From Halobacteriales archaeon (GTDB lineage Archaea > Halobacteriota > Halobacteria > Halobacteriales > SKSH01): DNA of 10,054 nt. Shown here piece after piece: positions 5,922 through 10,054 of this stretch. Each line of letters opens with the position of its first letter. Position 1 is the stretch's first letter. The position numbers and the translations under genes were made by a program. The stretch covers positions 1-10,054 of the forward strand of contig SKSH01000008.1 in NCBI GenBank assembly GCA_007118075.1. Reading direction: 5' to 3'. The notes beneath the pieces are model-generated. The model did no database searches. It saw only the letters and a list, made by a program, of their open reading frames with translations, and was not told where the DNA came from.

Positions 5922-6854
5922 TCAGTTTTCTTCGACAATGTTGACGTTCAATGATTCGTCTACGTCGACGACTAACTCAGTACCTTTGATCAAGAAGAAA
6001 CACCGTACCTCGAGTGGGTCTGTCGATTGGACCTCCTCTTCGTACCCCCAGCTCGGTTCCGAAGCCTGTGAGGGATCTACCAGACTCCACCCGTGCTTAA
6101 AGAAGAAGGTGAGGACAGCGGTATGACCCGCAACGAGGTTGGCGATCGAGGTATGCCAAGCGGCGATACAATTCACACATCGAGTCGTCTGCATCACGGC
6201 GTAAAGCCGGTCACAGGTATCACAGATCTCATCGGTTGTATCGTGGTCCTCACAGACGTCGAGTTCGTGCTCGACCATCGCACAACACCGAGGGCAGATG
6301 CCGTTTGCATAGGAGAGCATGTCGAGTCGAGTGTTGACCAGTGCGACGCTGAGAGCTTCCGCGGGTGACCGACCGATTAACCCGGCCGGTGGAATATGGG
6401 CTCTCACCAATGCCCCCTGCTTGCCCGGATCTTCTGGTTTGGGGTACATACCCACGCACTCGGTACAGTACGCGTCAATGAAGCCAGATTGTAAGATCAC
6501 CTTCACTGGTGCTCCACACTGCCAGCATTCGAATTCGGCGTGGGCTCGTTCTTCGATCTGCTCGTTGGTCAGAACACCTGAGTAAATCCCCTCGATAATG
6601 CGCTCTCCCGGCATCGTGAGTTTGTAGCCCTCAGGGGAATCGTCGACGAAATGTCCCTTGAGCTGCTTCAGGTGGTAATCAAACTGCCCTGAGTGGCGCA
6701 TACCGACGCGTCGGCGAAGTTCCGAAAACGAGAGCGGCTTCCCGGCCTCACCGAGCGTCTTCAGGATCTCGATCCGCGTCTCGTTGCCGATGGCGGTGAA
6801 TACGTCATCGCTGGTATGCACCTCAGGGTTTTTTGCCGCCGGCCCTTTCGCCAT
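5922..6854 (-). CDS. Winged-helix (ArsR-like) regulator with cysteine-rich C-terminal domain
   Basis: The 310-residue protein begins with a winged helix-turn-helix (about 15-90: DVFTAIGNETRIEILKTL, SFSELRRRVGM, and the recognition and wing segment FDYHLKQLKGHFV...GYKLT). It should therefore bind DNA as an ArsR-like dimer. The C-terminal part is a haloarchaeal-type domain with Cys clusters. C110/C113 with C130/C133 forms a zinc-ribbon pattern. A second group is C187, C190, C191, C201, C211/C214 and C226/C229. The hydrophobic ending (C285 FFLIKGTELVVDVDE) looks like a ligand- or partner-binding strand pair. The ATG at 6854 has a TATA element 22-31 bp upstream. It is followed on the same strand by the lipoprotein gene after 454 bp and may control it. 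The Cys content suggests structural zinc or metal/redox sensing; this is inference. No effector can be named. Confidence 0.85.
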   Translation of the reverse strand: MAKGPAAKNPEVHTSDDVFTAIGNETRIEILKTLGEAGKPLSFSELRRRVGMRHSGQFDYHLKQLKGHFVDDSPEGYKLTMPGERIIEGIYSGVLTNEQIEERAHAEFECWQCGAPVKVILQSGFIDAYCTECVGMYPKPEDPGKQGALVRAHIPPAGLIGRSPAEALSVALVNTRLDMLSYANGICPRCCAMVEHELDVCEDHDTTDEICDTCDRLYAVMQTTRCVNCIAAWHTSIANLVAGHTAVLTFFFKHGWSLVDPSQASEPSWGYEEEVQSTDPLEVRCFFLIKGTELVVDVDESLNVNIVEEN

Positions 6855-6875
6855 GATGGATGTTTTGATTGAGTC

Positions 6876-6885
6876 ATAGATATAG
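6876..6885 (-). promoter_or_regulatory. TATA element of the winged-helix regulator gene
   Basis: CTATATCTAT on the minus strand lies 22-31 bp before the ATG at 6854, the distance for a leaderless transcript. No Shine-Dalgarno precedes the ATG. The dyad found at the lipoprotein promoter is not repeated here. Confidence 0.5.
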
Positions 6886-7037
6886 TTGGATGTCCTTTCA
6901 ATACGCTACCCTGGTTCGATTCTGATGTGGCAGTACGGGACGCATGATGACGTGAAACTCAGGATCATGTGCAGTACTCCTCGGATCATCCCCCGTGATG
7001 CCGATATCTTCATCCATCGACCAGTGGCAGCAGATTT

Positions 7038-7050
7038 GAACCTCCGGTTC
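7038..7050. repeat. Small inverted repeat downstream of the acyl-CoA dehydrogenase gene
   Basis: GAACC-TCC-GGTTC forms a 5-bp stem with a 3-nt loop, 37 bp past the dehydrogenase stop on the minus strand. The 232-bp spacer 6855-7086 also has CATGAT (6943-6948) opposite ATCATG (6964-6969). A role in transcription termination is possible but unsupported by a T tract. Confidence 0.25.
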
Positions 7051-7086
7051 GGGGCTGAGTTCGAAGCAGGATCTTCGATGAATGAA

Positions 7087-8229
7087 CTAGAGCCCGAGTT
7101 CGCGGCCGATGATGAGCCGTTGGATCTCGCTGGTACCCTCGCCGATCTCCATCAGCTTTGCGTCGCGGAAGAAGCGCTGTGGGGCGAAATCCTCGGTGTA
7201 TCCATATCCTCCGAGGACCTGCACGGCGTCTTCGGCCACCTCTCTGGCAGTCTCACTGGCATCGAGCTTGGCGAGCGAGCTGGCCCTGGTCACGTCCTTT
7301 CCCTCGTCTGCCAGCCAGGCTGCCTTGTGAGTGAGCAACCGAGCGCGCTCGATCTTGCGGTCCATCGCGACGAGCATGTCGCGCACGGCATCGAACCGTG
7401 AGATCGGTTGGCCGAACTGTTCACGTTCGACCGCGTACGATCTGGCCGCATCGAACGCTCCTTGCGCGATACCGACCGATAGTGAGGCGATGCTGATGCG
7501 ACCACCGTCGAGGGTCTTCTTGGTCTGGTCCCAACCGTCGCCGACCTCGCCGAGCAGGCGATCGTCGGGGACGAAGACATCATCGAGCTGGATCTCACAC
7601 GTCGGTGACGCATTGAGACCCATCTTGTGCCATTCCGTCGTCACCGAGAAACCGTCGTCGGCCTCGGAGTCGACGATGAACGTGCTGATGCCATCATAAC
7701 CGGCGTCAGCATCGGTCACGGCCTTGACGATGACGCTGCCGGCGACACTCGCGTTCGTGATGAACTGTTTCGTGCCGTTGAGGATCCACCCATCATCGGT
7801 CGGTTCAGCATGGGTATCCATGCTGCTTGCATCGCTCCCACTGCTTGGTTCGGTGAGTGCCCAGGCACCAAGATGCTCACCGGTTGCGAGTGGGGTCAGC
7901 CATCGCTCCTTTTGCGTCGCTGTCCCGAAGTACTCGATCGGCTTGCTCGCAAGGCTGACGTGCGCAGCGTAGGAGAGACCGATACTCCCAGAGACACGCC
8001 CGAGCTCCTCGGTGACGAGCGAGTACATGAGCGTGTCACCACCAAGGCCGCCATAGGCGTCATCGATGGGGACACCCATCACGTCGAGGTCCGCCAACGC
8101 TTCGAAAATCTCCACAGGGTATCGCCCCTCACTCTCGATCTCGGTAGCGATTGGCTCGATCTCCTCGTCACAGAACTCGCGAACCGTGTCCCGGATCATC
8201 CGGTGTTCGCTCGGCAACCGGAACTCCAT
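7087..8229 (-). CDS. Acyl-CoA dehydrogenase (short/medium-chain type)
   Basis: The 380-residue flavoenzyme oxidises an acyl-CoA to the trans-2-enoyl-CoA and passes electrons to ETF; it acts in the cytoplasm as a tetramer. Signatures include GAWALTEPSSGSDASSM (121-137), the FAD-contacting N151-G-T-K-Q-F-I-T-N segment and R269-EQFGQPI. They continue with QVLGGYGYTEDF (337-348) and the catalytic base E364 in GEGTSEIQRLI. The Glu at this late position is that of SCAD/MCAD/branched-chain types; isovaleryl-CoA dehydrogenase has its base elsewhere. Length is normal. The frame is open upstream to 8547, but the ATG at 8229 gives the family N-terminus (MEFRLPSEHRMIRDTVREF) and has a TATA-like element upstream. 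The gene lies 85 bp after the aminotransferase, on the same strand. That pairing is consistent with amino-acid or branched-chain acyl-CoA catabolism, by inference. Confidence 0.94.
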   Translation of the reverse strand: MEFRLPSEHRMIRDTVREFCDEEIEPIATEIESEGRYPVEIFEALADLDVMGVPIDDAYGGLGGDTLMYSLVTEELGRVSGSIGLSYAAHVSLASKPIEYFGTATQKERWLTPLATGEHLGAWALTEPSSGSDASSMDTHAEPTDDGWILNGTKQFITNASVAGSVIVKAVTDADAGYDGISTFIVDSEADDGFSVTTEWHKMGLNASPTCEIQLDDVFVPDDRLLGEVGDGWDQTKKTLDGGRISIASLSVGIAQGAFDAARSYAVEREQFGQPISRFDAVRDMLVAMDRKIERARLLTHKAAWLADEGKDVTRASSLAKLDASETAREVAEDAVQVLGGYGYTEDFAPQRFFRDAKLMEIGEGTSEIQRLIIGRELGL

Positions 8230-8253
8230 GGAGGTCACCACTGCCCCAGATGG

Positions 8254-8259
8254 GATAAG
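8254..8259 (-). promoter_or_regulatory. TATA-like element of the acyl-CoA dehydrogenase gene
   Basis: CTTATC on the minus strand (GATAAG on plus) lies 25-30 bp before the ATG at 8229. The dehydrogenase may therefore have its own leaderless transcript despite following the aminotransferase closely. Confidence 0.4.
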
Positions 8260-8314
8260 CGGTCGGGATTTCGTCTTCGGGTGCTTGGATTGATGATCTG
8301 GCCGTTCCGTGGGC

Positions 8315-9421
8315 TCATCGCGCTTGGAAGTATGCTCCAAGGCGGTCGGCTGCCTCGGTTGTCCGATCGGTGACGAGCGCGAAGCGCAGCCAGTCTGCCC
8401 TGCCCGCTCCGAACGCATCACCGGGCATGCCAGCGACGCCGGCCTCGTCGATGAGCCGTTCGATGTTCTCGAGCGTACCCGGGAAGCCATCGAAGCGAGC
8501 CAAGACATAGAAGGCGCCATGTGGCGTGGTGTACGCTGCACCGACACCGTCGAGGGCGGTGGTGAAGGCCTCGATGCGCTCGGCGATCAGTGACCTGGTG
8601 GTGCTGTAGTAGCTTGGTGGGGTCTCCTCGAGCGCTCTGAGAACCGCATATTGCCCCGGTCGTGAGCCAGCGACGGTCGTGATCATGTGTCGTGCTTTCA
8701 TCGCCCCGATGTGGGCCGCTGGGGCGATGGCATACCCGATGCGGAGTCCGGTGATGGCCATCGATTTTGAGAAACCACTGGTGACGATGCAGTGGTCTGA
8801 ATCGATCGTTTGTGCGCTGGTGAAGCGTCCGGAGAGGTCGAACTTGTCGTAGACCTCATCGACCACCACCAACGCGTCATGGTCCTCGGCGATCTCGACG
8901 ACCGCACGGATATCGTCTATCCGATAGACCGCACCGGTGGGATTGTTTGGGGTGTTCAAGACGATCACCGCGGTGTCGGTTGATACCGCCTCAGCGATCA
9001 CATCGACGTCAAGATCACCATCAGGTGCCGTCTGGACGGTTCGGACGGTCCCTCCGATCATGTTGATCTTCGCCGGATAATAGGGATAGACCGGGTCGAG
9101 GAGGACGGCCTCATCACCCGCATCGCGTTCGAACGCACGGGCCATGGCGAGGTAGTTCGCCTCCCCGGCACCGTGGGTGATGACGAGTTGGGATTGGTCG
9201 ATCCCTTGATCATCGGCGATCAGTTCACGAAGTCGATCAAGCCCTTCGCTCGGGGGATACTGGAACTGCTTCGGTTCGAAGTCAGCGAACTCACGAAGTC
9301 CGTCTCTGAGTGCCGACGGTGGATCCCAGTCGGGATCACCGCTCACCATATCGATGACATCGCCTTCGGCCTCGGTGGCGTATCGCATCACGTGGAAGAA
9401 CTGTGGCGCCTCATAGTCCAT
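8315..9421 (-). CDS. PLP-dependent class I/II aminotransferase
   Basis: The 368-residue protein is a fold-type I aminotransferase (aspartate/aromatic/branched-chain-type group) that moves amino groups between an amino acid and a 2-oxo acid. The PLP residues are all visible: N160 in NTPNNPTG, D188 and Y191 in VVDEVYDKF, and K219 in TSGFSKSMA (Schiff base). R227 lies in GLRIGYA, and R346 in WLRFALV binds the substrate carboxylate. The N-terminal PPSEGLDRLREL and HGAGEANYL segments are also typical. It is slightly shorter than the usual 380-400 residues but looks complete. The ATG at 9421 begins MDYEAPQFFHVMRY and has only a weak TATA-like element. It is divergent from the kinase gene and probably heads a unit continuing into the acyl-CoA dehydrogenase. 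Substrate specificity cannot be read from sequence. Confidence 0.92.
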   Translation of the reverse strand: MDYEAPQFFHVMRYATEAEGDVIDMVSGDPDWDPPSALRDGLREFADFEPKQFQYPPSEGLDRLRELIADDQGIDQSQLVITHGAGEANYLAMARAFERDAGDEAVLLDPVYPYYPAKINMIGGTVRTVQTAPDGDLDVDVIAEAVSTDTAVIVLNTPNNPTGAVYRIDDIRAVVEIAEDHDALVVVDEVYDKFDLSGRFTSAQTIDSDHCIVTSGFSKSMAITGLRIGYAIAPAAHIGAMKARHMITTVAGSRPGQYAVLRALEETPPSYYSTTRSLIAERIEAFTTALDGVGAAYTTPHGAFYVLARFDGFPGTLENIERLIDEAGVAGMPGDAFGAGRADWLRFALVTDRTTEAADRLGAYFQAR

Positions 9422-9499
9422 GTTGAGCGATCACCGTGGGGGTCCTTAGCTCATGGGCGTTTGAGCCTTGGTCGGTCTCGACGGTCCCGGTGAAACCTC

Positions 9500-9505
9500 T
9501 TTAAC
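9500..9505 (+). promoter_or_regulatory. TATA element of the kinase-like gene
   Basis: TTTAAC starts 30 bp before the ATG at 9530 and is preceded by GAAACC, a BRE-like purine stretch. This is a typical haloarchaeal leaderless promoter. The 108-bp spacer 9422-9529 is shared with the divergent aminotransferase. Confidence 0.5.
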
Positions 9506-9529
9506 ACTCGCAGTCCGAACAACTATCCA

Positions 9530-10054
9530 ATGGATGTCCGTCGGCTGGTGAGAGGGACCCTCGATTGGGAGCTCCTCGAGGAGGTTTGCATCGAGGTGGC
9601 TCACCGGCTCGACCGTGAGGAGGTCCACGTCACCTTCCTCAACACGGACAACTGGTCTTCGATCCCCTTCGTCATCGACGAGGATTACTTCGTCAAGGTA
9701 GTGACACCGCAAAACGCCCTCGTCCATGCGTTGTTCACTGGTGCACGGAACCTAGGTGCACTTTCGAGCGGTTCACAGGGATTTTTCGACCGCTTTGACA
9801 GTCCGTATGAGATGGCCCTCCACGAGATGGAGGCGATCGAGCGATTGCGTGAGATCGGGCTGAACACTCCAGAGCCGATCGAATGCTTCGAACATGATAC
9901 CTTCGGCGTCGTGGTGATGGAGTATCTTCCGGAGTTTGAGACCCTCTCCGATATCGATCTCGAACAGCGTGCGGATCTGCAGGAGGAACTGTTTGCCTCG
10001 ATCGCACTTATGCACGAACACGGTGTCGTCCATGGTGATCTTCGTGCAGAGAAT
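9530..10054 (+). CDS. Haloarchaeal RIO-like / lipopolysaccharide-kinase-like protein kinase (partial, 3' end outside window)
   Basis: The open frame starts at ATG 9530 and runs without a stop to the window end, giving 175 residues of an incomplete protein kinase-like protein. The N-terminus MDVRRLVRGTLDWELLEEV and the block VKVVTPQNALVHALFTGARN (55-74) match, from memory, a family widespread in haloarchaea and annotated as serine/threonine kinase or RIO1-like. K56 in DYFVKVV is the expected ATP-binding Lys, and E98 or E102 in the next helix its partner. VVVMEYLPEF (127-136) is the hinge. H168-G-D170-L-R-A-E-N175 is the HxDxxxxN catalytic loop, reached exactly at the window edge. The Mg2+-binding DFG/DxD motif is therefore not visible. 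It differs from eukaryotic kinases in lacking a clear glycine-rich loop. A TATA element at 9500 supports the start. Substrate unknown. Confidence 0.85.
   Translation, partial: MDVRRLVRGTLDWELLEEVCIEVAHRLDREEVHVTFLNTDNWSSIPFVIDEDYFVKVVTPQNALVHALFTGARNLGALSSGSQGFFDRFDSPYEMALHEMEAIERLREIGLNTPEPIECFEHDTFGVVVMEYLPEFETLSDIDLEQRADLQEELFASIALMHEHGVVHGDLRAEN

Noticed and set aside
5770..6126. Plus-strand open frame downstream of a possible plus-strand TATA box (5747-5752)
   Set aside because: Its protein is Ser/Thr/Arg-rich, unlike the acidic proteins here, and mostly lies antisense to the regulator gene.
7033..7045. GATTTGAACC string resembling the T-loop of a tRNA on the minus strand (a possible attachment-site remnant)
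   Set aside because: No acceptor stem, correct CCA-side spacing, anticodon arm or D arm could be found around it, and no integrase is present.
6886..7401. Plus-strand open frame of 171 codons with an acidic composition
   Set aside because: Most of it is the complement of the dehydrogenase C-terminus, and the remainder (6886-7086) has no recognisable domain.
7627..8373. Plus-strand open frame of 248 codons
   Set aside because: Antisense to the acyl-CoA dehydrogenase; long antisense frames are expected from third-position G/C bias.
8230..8547. Upstream extension of the acyl-CoA dehydrogenase frame
   Set aside because: It is out of frame with, and overlaps, the aminotransferase C-terminus; the family N-terminus begins at the ATG at 8229, which has a TATA-like element.

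Overview
The window looks like a chromosomal segment of a halophilic archaeon (class Halobacteria). The predicted proteins are rich in Asp and Glu and poor in Lys. Several genes have a TATA-like element 22-32 bp before the start codon and no Shine-Dalgarno, as expected for leaderless haloarchaeal transcripts. The base composition is moderately high in G+C. No rRNA, tRNA, CRISPR array, insertion sequence or integrase is visible.

Left part (1-4120), acyl-CoA metabolism. A biotin-dependent acyl-CoA carboxylase carboxyltransferase (105-1817, +) carries an extra N-terminal segment. One base after its stop codon begins a peroxiredoxin-fold protein that has no cysteine (1819-2355, +). Facing it on the minus strand are a DsrE-family sulfur-relay-type protein (2371-2688, -) and, 56 bp upstream, a MaoC-type enoyl-CoA hydratase (2745-3194, -). 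The DsrE frame lacks a normal start: its ATG is followed directly by TAG and then CTG. Divergent from the hydratase, across a 92-bp promoter region, is a CitE/HpcH-HpaI-type C-C lyase (3287-4120, +). A hydratase plus a CitE-like lyase is the arrangement expected for hydration and cleavage of a mesaconyl-, itaconyl- or similar CoA ester.

Middle part (4121-6854), envelope and regulation. A 171-bp convergent spacer holds three short palindromes. It is followed by a Tat-exported lipoprotein with two cupredoxin-like halves (4292-5467, -), only the first of which keeps a plausible Cys/His/Met copper site. Next comes a 454-bp gap containing a TATA box with a dyad just upstream, and then a winged-helix regulator with many CxxC motifs (5922-6854, -). 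The regulator and the lipoprotein may form a signal-response pair.

Right part (7087-10054). An acyl-CoA dehydrogenase (7087-8229, -) lies downstream of a class I/II PLP aminotransferase (8315-9421, -). Divergent from the latter is a haloarchaeal RIO-like/lipopolysaccharide-kinase-like protein kinase (9530 to the window end, +), cut off just after its HxDxxxxN catalytic loop.

Taken together, the carboxylase, hydratase, lyase and dehydrogenase are parts of amino-acid or short-chain acyl-CoA turnover, but they sit in separate transcription units. No biotin carboxylase, CoA-transferase or electron-transfer flavoprotein gene is in the window, so the exact pathway cannot be fixed from here.
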